DNA from: Dichetophora obliterata
Lineage: Eukaryota; Arthropoda; Insecta; Diptera; Sciomyzidae
Direction: 5' to 3'
NCBI GenBank assembly: GCA_963920525.1
Contig: OY986438.1
Coordinates: 137,263,022-137,327,021 of the forward strand
Length of the DNA: 64,000 nt
Shown here: positions 11,590-22,490 of the stretch, piece after piece
Position numbering within the stretch: position 1 is the stretch's first letter
Layout: the number at the start of each line of letters is the position of its first letter
Translations under genes and position numbers: made by a program
The notes under the pieces: generated by a model
Seen by the model: only the letters and a program-made list of their open reading frames with translations
What the model was told of the DNA's origin: nothing
The model's database searches: none

Positions 11590-12340
11590 TTAACCCACAA
11601 GCGGATGGATTGCCCATTAGCTCCCCTCTATATGAATGGTGAGGATCTTGTGTAATCAGCCACTCTTGACGTTCTGGGCATATCGATCCAATGCGATCTT
11701 CGTTGGAATGATCATATTTTCGATGTGTCGAAAGAAGCGGCCTAGTGCCTAGGTTTTTTAAAACGGTGCAAAAAATATTTCACTTCAGCTGATCTTCGCA
11801 TAATCTAGACCTCATATATTAGTCCGAAAATGGAGTACAATTCGCACATTTGGGCAGGGGCTTCAAGATCTTATTTGGAGCTTCTGGATCGAACTCAACG
11901 TCGTGCGATATATTTGATAGGGGATGAAAGTATTTCATCCACTCTCAACTCTCTTGGGCATCGACGCAATGTTGGTTGCCTAAGTCTTCTGTACAGGTAC
12001 TACCATGGGAAGTGTTCAAGGGAGATACATGGCCTGACTCCACCAGCTCGTGTGTTTCACAGGTCAACTCGGGCAGCTGTTCAAGCCCATCCCTTTACCA
12101 TTGCCTCGATGTCCAACAGAGCCTCGCATTACCGAGAGAATTCGTTTTTTAGTCGCACGGTAAGGTTGTGGAATAGTCTCCCTGCGAGCGTATTTCCCGG
12201 CAGTTTTGAGCTGGGCAAATTTAAAACAAATCTTCACCTATACTACTCCATCTATCCACCTTCCAACTAACTATTACCTATCTTTCGAATCAAAACCGTG
12301 CTTATGCATTTATAGGGGGCGTTGGTTCAGTATAAAAAAA
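11590..12340 (+). mobile_element. 5'-truncated LINE fragment, second family
   Basis: A plus-strand insertion into the Tc1 transposase between its GWGCM and GNLVYIDG blocks. From about 11660 it reads LDVLGISIQCDLRWNDHIF with internal stops. An open frame at 11830-12270 then contains MEYNSHIWAGASRSYLELLD and RTVRLWNSLPASVFP, the post-RT C-terminal region of CR1/jockey-group LINEs. It ends with a short A-rich tail at about 12331-12340. The RT catalytic core is missing. It is more decayed upstream than the LINE at 9946-11239 and belongs to a different family. Confidence 0.8.
11830..12270 (+). pseudogene. LINE ORF2 C-terminus, 146 codons
   Basis: The frame is open from an ATG that aligns with an internal Met/Leu of the family rather than the real start, followed by HIWAGASRSYLELLDRTQRR and, near the end, LWNSLPASVF. 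These are the tail blocks that follow the reverse transcriptase in CR1/jockey-type LINEs. No catalytic residues lie in this piece. Stops occur just upstream (near 11750 and 11808), so the intact part is a chance remainder. Confidence 0.8.
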
Positions 12341-12757
12341 ACATACACCCCCAACCAATGACTCCCCCACCACCACGTTTCACTGCACCAATTGTTTTAT
12401 TTTTGAGGTCAGATTTGGGTTTTCACCAGGCTTGAATTCTGCCATCCGATTGAAAGATGTTAAACTTACTATCGTCGCTGAAAAGTACGTTGCTCCAGAA
12501 ATCATTTTGCTTATCTATATATAGATATCTTTGCGAAATCTAGCCCATTTTTCTTATTGGCTTTGCTGATAAGAGGTTTTTTTCGCGCAACTCGCGAACT
12601 ATAACCGACATGTTTTTTGGCCCTTTGAACCGTTTTCGGATGAATAACTTTATAAATTTCTTCTTGAACTTCTGCTGCAACCTGTGTTGAAGTAATTTTT
12701 GGGGTTTTTTTTTTAAATTGTTCTTATTATTTTTTGCTCATCAAAGGTGGTTAGTTT

Positions 12758-13308
12758 CAGAGCTGGGCGATAAGGATTACGATTACTTTATGATTACGAT
12801 TGTAGTAATCTTAAAAAAAAAGAAATGGGATTACGATTTAAGTAATCCTCCATCGAACGATGTTAGATTACGATTGCAGTAATTGTAATTTTAAAAAATT
12901 TGAAATTACAATTACTGCAATCGTAATCTTAGCTCATTCGATGAACGATTACTGTAATTGTAATCCCATGTTTTTTTCATAAGGATTACAGTAATCGATT
13001 GCAAGGATTACTAATTGAAATTACAACTTCTAGTAAATAAAAGTAATCCTTGCAATCGATTACTGTAATCCTTACAAAAAAAACATGAGATTACAATTAC
13101 TGTAATCGTTCATCGAATGAGCTTAGATTACAATTACAGTAATTGTAATTTAAACTTTTTTGAAATTACGATTACTGCATTCGTAATTTGAGATCACTCG
13201 ATGAACGATTACAGTAATCCTAATTTAACAATTTTTGAAATTAGGATTAAAATAATCGTAATCCTTACCGTAATCAACTACATCTGTAATTCTTATCGCC
13301 CAGCTCTG
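12758..13308. mobile_element. hAT-type MITE made of GATTAC/GTAATC palindromes, perfect 8-bp duplication
   Basis: The ends are CAGAGCTGGGCGATAAG (from 12758) and CTTATCGCCCAGCTCTG (to 13308), flanked by identical GTTAGTTT (12750-12757 and 13309-13316). The whole 551-bp interior is built of alternating GATTACGATTAC and GTAATCGTAATC blocks separated by short spacers, mirrored about a centre near 13020 (ACTAATTGAAATTAC). No coding potential. It sits in the Tc1 transposase, so it is younger than that element. Confidence 0.92.
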
Positions 13309-13925
13309 GTTAGTTTGCATGGGCTACCGGTATGAGGTCGGCTTTAAGGAGTTCCCTTTCCTTTAAAATGACTTAAATTTTCTTTTTAGCCGATTTCTGC
13401 ACTTGGTTTATATTCATTGTGCAGATGTAGAGTTATATTTTGTTAGCTTCACTAGTTTCTTTTTGTTTCCGACCCTTTTTTAACACGAGATCAATTTTTA
13501 ACAACGCACACTCCGAAGCCAAAAACGTAGAATGACTGGAATGCTCACATTTATAACGGCACTTTTCTGAAAGTATAAGTTGCTTTTTTACAAGCAAAAC
13601 TCACTTCAAATTTTGAAAAACATGCTTTGTGTGAATAATTTTGTCCCTACATACGTATGACTTGTTTTACTTTTTATTTAATTTTCTTGTACGTGAACAT
13701 TTTTTTGTAAATTTATTATTGTATTTAGATATGCAATGAAACAACAAATCTTTTGTGTTAACAAAGTATAAGTGTAATTTTTACAGACTGGAAGGTATAA
13801 AGTGGGAAATTTTAGTATGTAATATGTGTGAATAATTTTCTCCGCCTCTGTATATGGAAATATATAATATATTTGTTGGTTCTTTGAGGTAAGCCTAGGC
13901 TTCAAAACACATATATTATCACATA

Positions 13926-14523
13926 CAAGTATCGCCTGTGGCCGAAATTCGACGAACTCTCTGAAATTTCAATAATTTGGTTTAAGAAAATGTGTTGTAC
14001 TAAGAAATTCTTAAGTTTCAAATTATCGCAATAATTTTAATATTAAAATAGCCGAAATTTTTTAAAAATATTATTTGTAAAAACATTATTTTTCTCAATA
14101 AGGCTTTTAATATAAAAATAAGTGGTACTGAGAAAAGCTAACATTTTTGAGATATCGTCATAGCTTCGATTTAAAAATAAAGGGAATTTTTCAGATTTTA
14201 CTATTTGTAGGAAATTTCACCACCATATATTAACACATATATATTAACACATGTTACATAAAAAAATTCTTATTGTAGGGTATCCGTAAGACATTTTGTA
14301 CACTGTATAAATGTCTAAAATTTCCTCATACATGTTTTTCCATTACTTATAGTTTAGGTTTTACTTCAGAAATATTTTTTCAACGCTCATATTTCAGGTC
14401 AAAGGTCTTAAAAATATTAAGTGTGCTACTTCTAACTACTCTAATTTATTAAAAAAAAATTATCAAAATCAGTTCAGAAACACGGAAGAACTGTTTCTCC
14501 TACGTCTTTTTATATATAAACGA
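13926..14523 (-). mobile_element. Short non-autonomous Helitron
   Basis: On the minus strand the 3' end reads GGCCACAGGCGATACTTG followed by T, matching the 3' end of the Helitron at 57341-59886 except CTTG instead of CTAG; its hairpin is degraded. About 600 bp away, the minus-strand sequence TTTATATATAAAAAGACG near 14505-14523 followed by a CCGTGTTTCTGAACTGATTT block looks like the AT-rich Helitron 5' terminus. There is no coding content. The body is copy A of the dispersed repeat also seen at 16400 and 18800. Confidence 0.6.
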
Positions 14524-14607
14524 AATGGCTTTAAGCTACATTTGCGTATATAACTTTGAAGTAGTTTGAAATATTTGAAAGTTTTTAATGCAGACATCAT
14601 TTTTTAA

Positions 14608-15039
14608 CCCTCCTGTGTATACGAAGGTACCCGGGTACCTTTTGCAACTTTAAAGCAAAAAAAGGTAACTTTCGTCCAAGGAACTATATACTGAAATCTT
14701 TAGTACCTTCCTAAAATTTATTTTTTTATTCAATAAAGTTTTTATGTTGCAAAGAAAATGTTTTGGCAAGTTTATATGAAAGATTTTGAGGTACTACCCC
14801 TTCGTCTTATACGAAGGTACCCGGGTACCTCCGGCTGAAATACATGCGAATTCGAACTGTTATGGTCTTTGTCGATTTTTTACGTTTAGAAAATCATGTA
14901 CTGATGCAACAGGATGAAGGATTACAAAGTTACTTTGGATTTTTTCATTCACATCTTGTTTCTTTCATACAGATTGTGTAAAGGTATCCGGGTACCTTCG
15001 TATACACGAAAGGGGAAATTTTTCGTATACACATGAGGG
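14608..15039. mobile_element. TTAA-flanked MITE (piggyBac-type) with KpnI-like palindromes
   Basis: The ends are CCCTCCTGTGTATACGAA (from 14608) and TTCGTATACACATGAGGG (to 15039), flanked by TTAA (14604-14607 and 15040-15043), the strict target of piggyBac elements. The palindromic core GGTACCCGGGTACC occurs at about 14626 and 14815, with a variant at about 14985, each next to a copy of the TATACGAA terminal motif. 432 bp, no coding content. Confidence 0.88.
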
Positions 15040-15096
15040 TTAAGCTGTAGAACTTTGTAAAAAATATAAAAGCAACGTTTTGAAAAATTTAATTTA

Positions 15097-16382
15097 TTGG
15101 GGGTTGGAATTAGTTTTAAAGGTTTTCTAAGAGATGGCGTAACTATCAATAGATCGCATCGGGCACACCTGTGACTATATTCATTTCAAAGCACATTGTC
15201 TAAGCTTCATTTTTCAGTATGTGTCATTCCACTGAAGTGTAAACAACATATATTTTTTTCTCTGTGAACATGTCGACTTTCGTTCCAACAAAACGCAATT
15301 TGCGGGAAGGTTTACTTTTGTGCTTCCATTTGAAGAAAAAAGCGGTTGAAGCACAACGCACGCTTACTGAGGCTTACGGGGACTATGCTCCATCGATTTC
15401 TACTTGTGAGTACTGGTTCCGTCGGTTTAAAAGTGGTGATTTTGATACGGAAGACAAAGAGCGTCCGGGCCAGCCGAAAAAGTTTGAATATGAAGAATTT
15501 GAGGCTTTGCTCGATGAAGACCCGTGTCAAACCCTTCAAGAATTGTCAGAATCATTGGGAGTCGACTTATCAACGGTCGGCAAACGCTTGAAGGCCATGG
15601 GAATGATTCAAAAGCAAGGAAATTGGGTGCCGTACCAGTTGAAGCCGAGAGACGTTGAACGGCGATTTTGCATGTGCGAACAACTGCTTCAACGGCATAA
15701 AAGGAAGAGTTTTTTGCATCGTATTGTCACTGGCGATGAAAAGTGGATCCATTACGATAATCCTAAGCGAAAAAAATCGTGGGGACCACCCGGCCATGCA
15801 TCAACATCGAGGGCCAAGCCGAATATTCATGGCGCCAAGCTTATGCTGTGTATTTGGTGGGATCAGAAGGGTGTCGTGTACTATGAGCTGCTAAAACCTA
15901 ACGAAACCATCACTGGGGAACGCTACCAACAACAATTGATGCAATTGAGCCGAGCATTAAAGGTTAAACGGCCGGAATATGCCAAAAGACACGACAAAGT
16001 GGTTTTTCAACATGACAACGCACGGCCACATGTTGCAAGAACCGTCAAGGAAACGTTGGAGGCGCTGAATTGGGATGTGCTACCCCACCCGCCTTATAGC
16101 CCAGACATAGCCCCTTCCGACTACCACCTATTCAGATCGATGACGATGGCTTGGCTGAGCAGCGCTTCACTTCTTACGAGGATACCAAAAAATGGGTCGA
16201 TTCGTGGATTGCCTCAAAAGACGAATCGTTCTTCCGGCGCGGAATCCATATGCTGCCAGAAAAATGGGAAAATGTTGTAGCTAACGATGGACAATACTTT
16301 GAATAATATACATTGTACCGTTGTTTCTAAATAAATGCTCAAAAACCGAAAAAAAACCTTTAAAATTAATTCCAACCCCCAA
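15097..16382 (+). mobile_element. mariner element, copy 1
   Basis: The ends are TTGGGGGTTGGAATTA (from 15097) and TAATTCCAACCCCCAA (to 16382). TA precedes the left end (15095-15096); the right flank reads AC rather than TA. The size, 1286 bp, is standard for mariner. It is nearly identical to the copy at 42022-43308. It carries one transposase gene with a single-base deletion. Confidence 0.95.
15270..16306 (+). pseudogene. mariner transposase, one frameshift
   Basis: DD34D transposase that cuts and pastes its own element at TA sites in the nucleus. I take the ATG at 15270 (MSTFVPTK) as the start, matching copy 2. The N-terminal paired-type DNA-binding region (residues ~1-110) is followed by the signature WVPYQL. 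The catalytic Asp residues are in TGDEKWI (~156), QHDNARPH (~249) and YSPDIAPSD (~284), with 34 residues between the last two. After LFRSM (16140) a one-base deletion relative to copy 2 throws the frame. The true C-terminus, ending in NDGQYFE, continues out of frame to 16306. All catalytic residues precede the break, but the last ~55 residues are lost. Confidence 0.93.
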
Positions 16383-16399
16383 ACATCAAAAAAATTATA

Positions 16400-17350
16400 G
16401 GAGGCTCATGATTTTCGATGATAGAAACTCTTTTTTTGCATTATGTATCAAAATTAGACAATTTTTATAAATATGTCGTTTAAAAGAGTGTAAAAAAAGA
16501 AAATTTTTTAAAAAAAATTACAACAAAAGGAAAGTTTGGCCTATTTTTCGGAGCAAAAACTGAATATTTTATAGGTTTATTTGAAACAATATTAAACACT
16601 AAATTTAAGAGATAACGGTAAATCTTTTCTTATTTCCCCAAAGCAATTTAATTGATATTTCAGACAAAGGAAATTCAATGAAAATCGATTAAAAAATGGC
16701 TGAGATATTTGCTTTCAAAACATGAAATTTCAACAAGTTTTTTTCTTATTCTGAGGTGATGAACTTGCTTCAAGGAAATACGTTCCACTTAGAAAATCTA
16801 TATTCTTTGAGATATCTCAATAATTTTTATGTGACTATAACGGGCACTTTTTTAACATTCTATCCGTAATAAATATTACCAAAAAAGCTTTCGCATACGG
16901 TTTTATTATTGAACCAACGATGTTCATACAAAAAATACGTTGTACTGACAACATCTAGAGTTTTCGAAATATCACAATAATTTTTATGTCAAAATAATAG
17001 AAAGTTTTTATAATTTACTATTTGTAAGAAATTTCACCATCACATTATATATTCACACTTGTAACATATAAAAGTGCGTATTGTAGGGTATCCATTAGAG
17101 ATGGCGAAAAATATCTGAAGTATTTTTTGCACATCTTATCAATGTTTAAATTTCCTTTCCTATGTCTTATAGTATAGCTTTTTTTTAATAAATTATCCGT
17201 TTGCGCTCATATTTCAAGTCAAATATCACTTATCTAAAATGCAATCTTACTGTACAGCCTGACCTTTCATCTAATACTTCGTTCACTATTCTACCTCTTC
17301 TTAGCCCTAAGATTCCTTACTAAAATTAATATACAATTTCAACGTCAATA
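16400..17350. repeat. Dispersed noncoding repeat, copy B
   Basis: It shares long, diverged blocks with copies at 13960-14420 (A) and 18800-20540 (C). Examples are GTAGGGTATCC near 17090 (compare 14276 and 19437), the TTTGTAAGAAATTTCACCA block and a CTCATATTTCA(A/G)GTCAAA block near 17205 (compare 14389). All three copies lie in the same orientation. Copy A lies within the Helitron-like element 13926-14523, so these are probably relics of one non-autonomous Helitron family. Confidence 0.6.
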
Positions 17351-18799
17351 TTTCGGGTCAGAGTTTTTCAATTTTAAGTCTAATATAATTCGGTACATCA
17401 ATGTTGCAGTACCTTTCGAATGATATACGTTTCATTTACCTTATTCTAAAATAAATATCAAAAAAGTGTACGACAACATTTGATGTTTGCGTATTAATAT
17501 ATAAGATTTTTTATCGGACGACGTAAATTTTGTTAAAAATTCTTCGTCTGATTATCTTTCTTCGACCCTCGAAAAAAAAAACTTTCAAATAAATTATTTA
17601 TTATTCACAAGTAAAAAATATGGTTTCTATTCATATTCGTCATATATTTTAATAAATTTTGCTTATCTCTGCCTCATATATGCCTTAATTAATTTTTTTT
17701 TTATTTAGAAAGTTTTATTTCAACTTTCATAATAGTATTATCGAGCATACTTCAGCGATTTTTTGAACTTTTTAATGCCCTTAAAATCGACTTTTATCGT
17801 GCATATTTTAATATTCTCTAAATGAAAAGGTTTTTGAAAATTTTCAGTGAGTTTTTTACTTATAAAATAAATTGTTATTATTTAAATTAATAAACAAATA
17901 AACACTAATAAAAAATTAATATATGTTTTTGATTTAGTTTTTTTATTTGATTTTTTTTTGTAAGCCACTAAAATTTAAAAAATTATATCAACAAGAAAAA
18001 TTAGCTCTTCTCTAAAACTGCCATTCCAAGTTTTTAATGCTAGTTTTTTTTTAAAAATGACCTTATGTATTTTAAATTGCCTTAAGCTTTGGCTATAAGG
18101 TCATATTCACATTATAAGATCTAAAGTTGCTTAACTCTAGAAAGATAATCATATTGTGATGAACGTAAAAGATAATCATTTATAATAATTGGAGCATGAT
18201 TTTACACTAGTTTTAGTAGTTGCTAGTTCTATTATAAAGGTTTATTAATTGGTTTGAATAAACAAAACGTTTTTATATACTTACACATAGCTTAATTAAT
18301 AAATACCACGATTTATCTATTCATATAAAAAAACCTCAAACCTCTTCTAAAAGTAACACAAATATTTCATACACGAATGCCTAAATTTTACGCGGACTAT
18401 CTTTCTAGGGGTAATTATTTTGGAAGCCCATTCATTCGTCGCAAAATTATGGAGATGCCAATTTTGTCCAAAAGAAATATCGTGAAAGTGGTAAAATTTT
18501 CCATAAAACGTATCTTCAATGCTTATTATAAAATTTTAATGCCTAAGGCACCGTTTAAGAGGTATTTAGTGACATTTTTAAAAATGTTTTAATATATTAG
18601 GTTATTTTACCAGGGTTGCTTATATATCATAAAGACCACTTTTTTAATTTTCTATTTTATAGGTAGCCAGATTTTACAAAAAAAAAAAAAAAAGTAAAAA
18701 AAAAAAAATTTCAATTGAGAAGAGATCTTTTTTTTGCAATTCTAATTTTTTGTAACATAAATTTTCGTTAATAACTCCCATACCGTTGGAGATATTTAG
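17351..18799. other. Unassigned AT-rich stretch
   Basis: No gene recognised. A 71-codon frame at 18377 shows no motif. There are long A runs at about 18677-18710. Confidence 0.55.
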
Positions 18800-19511
18800 T
18801 CAATACATTCAACAAAATTGTTTGTCTAATTAAGGTCCATAATTTGTTTGCAATAACTAATGACCTTGGAGGTGAACTTTTACCTCTAATTTTAGAAAGC
18901 ATTATTTGAGCAAAAATTGAATATTTTATAGGGTTTGGAAAACAATATAAAATATTGAATTAGTTAGACAACGGTTGATCTTTTAATATTAATCTAAATT
19001 CATTTAATTAAACTTTCAGAAAAAGATAATTTTATAATCGATAATCGATTAAAATAAGCGGAGGTATTTGCTTGCAAAATAAAAATGTTGAATTTCAATA
19101 GTTTTTTTCTCATTCTGAGGCGATGATCTTGCCTCAAAAAAAAGGGTTATAGTGAGAAAACTTTATTTTTCGAGATATTTTTTGATGTAAAAATAACGGA
19201 AATATTTTAAAGCGTACTATTCGTACAAAAATTTAGCAAAACCGCTTTTGTTCACCGTTATTTTTATCAATCAACGAATTTTCATACAAAAAAACGTTGT
19301 ACAGAGAAAAGCTATAGTTTTTGAGATGCCATTATTAGTTTGATGCCAAAAAACGAGAATTTTTCAAAATTTATTATTTATAAAAAATTTTACCATCACA
19401 ATTTTTATTCACACATTAACATAAAAAAATGCTTATTGTAAAGTATACGTAAGAGACAGCGAAGAATGTTTTTTGTATATCTGAGCAATGCCTAAAATTT
19501 CCACGTACACC

Positions 19512-20387
19512 CAGTGTTGCCAGGTTCCTTTCACCATTCCATTCATTGACCCCTAAATTATATTTCAGGAAGTTTAGGGGGAAGCTTCCCATATAATTTT
19601 TTTTTCGAAAAACATACACAAAATTTCATAGGAGGCAACTGAAGAGTAGTGCAACTGCAATGCAAGACTATGTTTTTAAAGGGCTGAACTGTTGGACGTC
19701 TTTAACAAGGGCAGGAAGTTGATTCATAGTTCTCAATTGCCCAATGTGAAATTGACCTAAAAATTAACAGCCCTATTCTGGCAAATTTATAAATTGTTAA
19801 CCAGTATTTTTAATATTTCTATAAGTTTGTTGTTTTCAGTACAAAATTTAAAGCTCAAAAAACAAAATTTTTTAAAGAAATTGTCAATTACTGAAAGGTA
19901 GTTGACAATTTTTATCAATATTTTTTATTTTTGAGCTTCAAATTTTGTTTTGAAATAAACAAATTACAACACACACATAGAAATTTTGAAAATAATGGTT
20001 AACAATTTGTTAATTTGCCAGAATAGTTCTGTTTTTAGTTTTTACACTGAATCAATCAATTGCAAGTAAAGCGCAAAGCAAGTTTGAAGTGAAGTGGGAA
20101 ATGATTGGTTATTTATTTGAAGTGCTGCTACTTCATCTGTTTTTATAAAGTGTTGCTGAAATTATCAAAAACCAAATATCTTCTTTTCTTAAATTTTTTG
20201 CATAATTTTAACGAAATGTAAGAAAACATTATTTTCATAGAACAATTTTTCCAATGCCCCTAAAAAACCCTTGGAAAAATTAAATCTCCCTAAAAAAACC
20301 CCTAAAAATTTATTGCCCCTAAAATCCCTCAACACATTTAAAAAAACCCTTAAATCTAGGGGGAAATCCTTTAACCTGGCAACACTG
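19512..20387. mobile_element. hAT-type MITE, perfect 8-bp duplication
   Basis: The ends are CAGTGTTGCCAGGTT (from 19512) and AACCTGGCAACACTG (to 20387), flanked by identical CGTACACC (19504-19511 and 20388-20395). The subterminal zones carry multiple CCCTAAA/TTTAGGG motifs, clustered at 19550-19580 and 20255-20365, as expected of hAT transposase-binding repeats. A foldback element (19767-20032) sits inside. No coding potential. Confidence 0.93.
19767..20032. repeat. Foldback element nested in the hAT MITE
   Basis: ACAGCCCTATTCTGGCAAAT at 19767 is mirrored by ATTTGCCAGAATAGTTCTGT ending at 20032. The arms are ~120 bp (AATTGTTAACCA... and ...TGGTTAACAATT) around a centre near 19895 (AATTGTCAATTACTGAAAGG). 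266 bp, noncoding. Confidence 0.85.
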
Positions 20388-20540
20388 CGTACACCATAAT
20401 TCGCCATCTCTTATAGTGTATTCAAACTTTTAATAATACAAATATATTGATTTCGGTTTCGTCAGCTAAACTTATGACTTTTTGTGTATCAAATGCATAT
20501 TATTAAGATTCTATAACTGTTATTTATTACAAGAAATGCT

Positions 20541-21377
20541 AAGTAGTAGCCAGGCAAAAAATTAAACCGTATTATAAAAAGTGGTCTATTATGCTTAGGC
20601 GCATGGCACACTTAGCGGACACGGACAAATTTGTTGTTGTTTTCGCGAGTAAAGAAAAAACTGGAAGTTGAGAGAGCATCTCTGTCATCCAAAAAGTTCC
20701 AAGCAACCGACAAAATTTGTTCACGGTCCAAAGCTGAAAACATTTTGGACAACGGTTGCATTTTCTTGATGTTTTACGTTTAGTAGTAATAAAACTGCAC
20801 TGCAGTAGGAAATGTACTATTTGAATACTGATGAATGCTATGTTTGTTGTTCATTATGCAATTATTACTTAAAATTATGTGAAAGCACATTACATACAAT
20901 TTTTACATATCTGCATATGTGTTTTAAGCATTAAGTTTTTAGTTTAACACAATTAAAGTTAACAATGTTAATAGTGTGTTAGGAAGTGCGGCATAATTTT
21001 ACTTTAGGGCCCGCACTACATGTGGATACATTTCCTGCATATATATTGGCCAATCTATGTATTTTTAATCCCAGAAGATCACAATTGAACTTATCCATTT
21101 TAAATGCAAATAAAACCACTTATAGAAAACCTATAGAGGGTAGCCGTTTTATTGAATCAATTGCATAAAGGAACATTGCCTGCACGAAATGGTAGCAAAA
21201 ACGTAGCAAACTTTGCTTTCACCATTATCGAACCGAAACTATGTGTAGCATACAGTGAACAAATCAATGAAAGAGAGAGAGAAAAAAATGGCGAAAATTC
21301 CAATGTTTGACAGAAAAGCAGACAATGTGTGACATGCCCCATAATGCTAAAAATACAGTTAACACATGGTAGAACTA
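20541..21377. other. Unassigned intergenic stretch
   Basis: No gene or transposon terminus recognised. It contains a GAGAGAGAGA run at about 21269 and short open frames without motifs. Confidence 0.5.
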
Positions 21378-21566
21378 GTAAAGGTATATGCATTTCAGAC
21401 TGCTCTCTTTTTCTCATAGCCAGAATTGTCAAACTCAAGCATTTTGATATTCTTGCCTATTTTTGCTTTCTTATCGCATTCTCATCGTTTTCAGATTTTG
21501 TATGAGCTGTCAACTTAGTTTTGACAGTTGCGGCAGTCTGTCTCTCCGAAATGCATATACCTTCTC
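21378..21566. mobile_element. TA-flanked MITE, copy 1
   Basis: GTAAAGGTATATGCATTTC (from 21378) is mirrored by GAAATGCATATACCTTCTC (to 21566), flanked by TA on both sides. The 189-bp interior, including TTTTTGCTTTCTTATCGCAT and a TTTTGACAGTT block, resembles the MITE at 25836-26007. Noncoding. Confidence 0.75.
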
Positions 21567-21599
21567 TAATTTTAATATGAGTTAACAAGATGGGTTGAG

Positions 21600-21650
21600 A
21601 ATGATATGAGAAAAAGGTACCGGACTGTTTTGTCTACGTCTATTTATATA
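21600..21650 (-). other. Possible Helitron 5' end
   Basis: On the minus strand, TTTATATATAAATAGACGTA followed by GACAAAACAGTCCGGTACC resembles the 5' terminus proposed for the Helitron at 13926-14523 (TTTATATATAAAAAGACG, then TAGGAGAAACAG). It may be the outer end of the relic that includes repeat copy C. Confidence 0.4.
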
Positions 21651-22036
21651 TAAATGAGCAAATTAAATATTTGTAGTAAGAAACCCTGGCAAAAAAATTA
21701 AAAATATCAAAGTTTTTTGAGAAATTTCACTAAAATACCATTTCAACGGTACCTTCCTTAATCATTTTAAGCGGATAATAAACAACAAAGATACGTTTTA
21801 TTGAAAATTGCCCCATTTTCACGATTTTTACTTTTGGAGCGAATTATCATCTCCACAATTTCGCGACGAGTGGCTTGAAAAATAAATTCAGCAACTTAGT
21901 TCTTATAATTTGAACATGAACTTATAGCCAAAATTTCAGGCAAAACAAAAGACATGAATGGTTTGAAATAACCGTATATTAGTCATATACCCCTGTAGTT
22001 TTCTAACTAAGATATTCCTGAACGCATACCGCTTAA

Positions 22037-22490
22037 CCCATTAACCGCGGCTCCCAAACGCTTCGTTAGATTTTTTAAAATTTCATTTTCTTTTTTATAA
22101 AAACCACAGGAACTACCTCATCAAATTTCAACTTTGCATCTTTTACCGTAGTCGAGATATGAGTTTGGTATAAAAATACCCAACCGTCGTTAATGTGTTC
22201 TAAATGGGAACAAATTCCTTCTGCACCGACAGCAGAGTTTTATATCAGGAATTTTCTATCTATAGCAGGTGTAGTTGGTAAATTGGCTATGAGAGCTTAC
22301 ACACTTTTAAAAATATAAATTTTTTAAACTTTGAAAATTTCTTGACGCACTCCAGAAACAATCTATGGCTCTATATTTTCTTAAAGCAACAAACAAAAAC
22401 TTAAACACTTAGCTTTTGCCAATCCTGACATATGTTTAATTCTGCACAAGCATTTTTATGGGTAATAAATACCCAACTGCGGTTAATGGG
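22037..22490. mobile_element. TTAA-type MITE, CCCATTAACCGC ends
   Basis: The ends are CCCATTAACCGCGG (from 22037) and CTGCGGTTAATGGG (to 22490). The left flank is TTAA (22033-22036) and the right flank TTTA, a one-base mismatch. Inside both ends are matched CCCAA(C)...GTTAAT motifs (22178-22196 and 22462-22488). 454 bp, no coding content. Confidence 0.75.

Larger units (their letters stand above)
11255..13500 (-). pseudogene. Tc1 transposase, interrupted and frameshifted
   Basis: Read on the minus strand. A DNA-binding segment near 13480-13320 resembles a Tc1 N-terminus (LHNEYKPSAEIG and related frames). After the hAT MITE, 12715-12400 gives HPKTVQRAKK, then VLFSDDSKFNIFQSDGR with the first catalytic Asp. 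The GWGCM block follows at about 12340. After the LINE at 11590-12340 the protein resumes with GNLVYIDGIMDKSVYLNI (about 11560), then a segment in which the usual second-Asp motif is degraded (TDHNVRMWIIH). It ends with DLSPSKICG, a damaged form of DLNPIENLW, and in another frame LWDEIGRRVVKIN. Broken by two insertions plus frameshifts; inactive. Confidence 0.8.
9648..13850 (-). mobile_element. Tc1-type element with three nested insertions
   Basis: The termini are CAGAGGCGGACAAAATTATT (from 9648) and AATAATTTTCTCCGCCTCTG (to 13850), each flanked by TA (9646-9647 and 13851-13852), the target of Tc1/mariner elements. Transposase pieces lie on the minus strand. Three later insertions interrupt it: a LINE 3' end at 9946-11239 (minus), another LINE 3' end at 11590-12340 (plus) and a hAT MITE at 12758-13308. 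The Tc1 sequence itself adds up to about 1.6-1.7 kb, a normal Tc1 size. Confidence 0.88.
18800..20540. repeat. Dispersed noncoding repeat, copy C, split by a hAT MITE
   Basis: 18895-19511 resembles 16550-17170, sharing GAATATTTTATAGG, a TTTTTTTCTCATTCTGAGG block and the ACGTTGTAC...GAGAAAAGCTA block. The homology resumes after the hAT MITE, at 20388 (CCATCTCTTATAGTGTA, compare 17160-17180). It lies in the same direction as copies A and B. Confidence 0.6.

Noticed and set aside
9340..13900. AGAACCAAYAAATATA inverted similarity flanking the foldback and Tc1 element
   Set aside because: Only ~16 AT-rich bases match; too weak to claim a larger inverted-repeat element.
18377..18592. 71-codon frame, Lys/Phe-rich
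   Set aside because: No motif, AT-driven composition, no neighbours supporting a gene.
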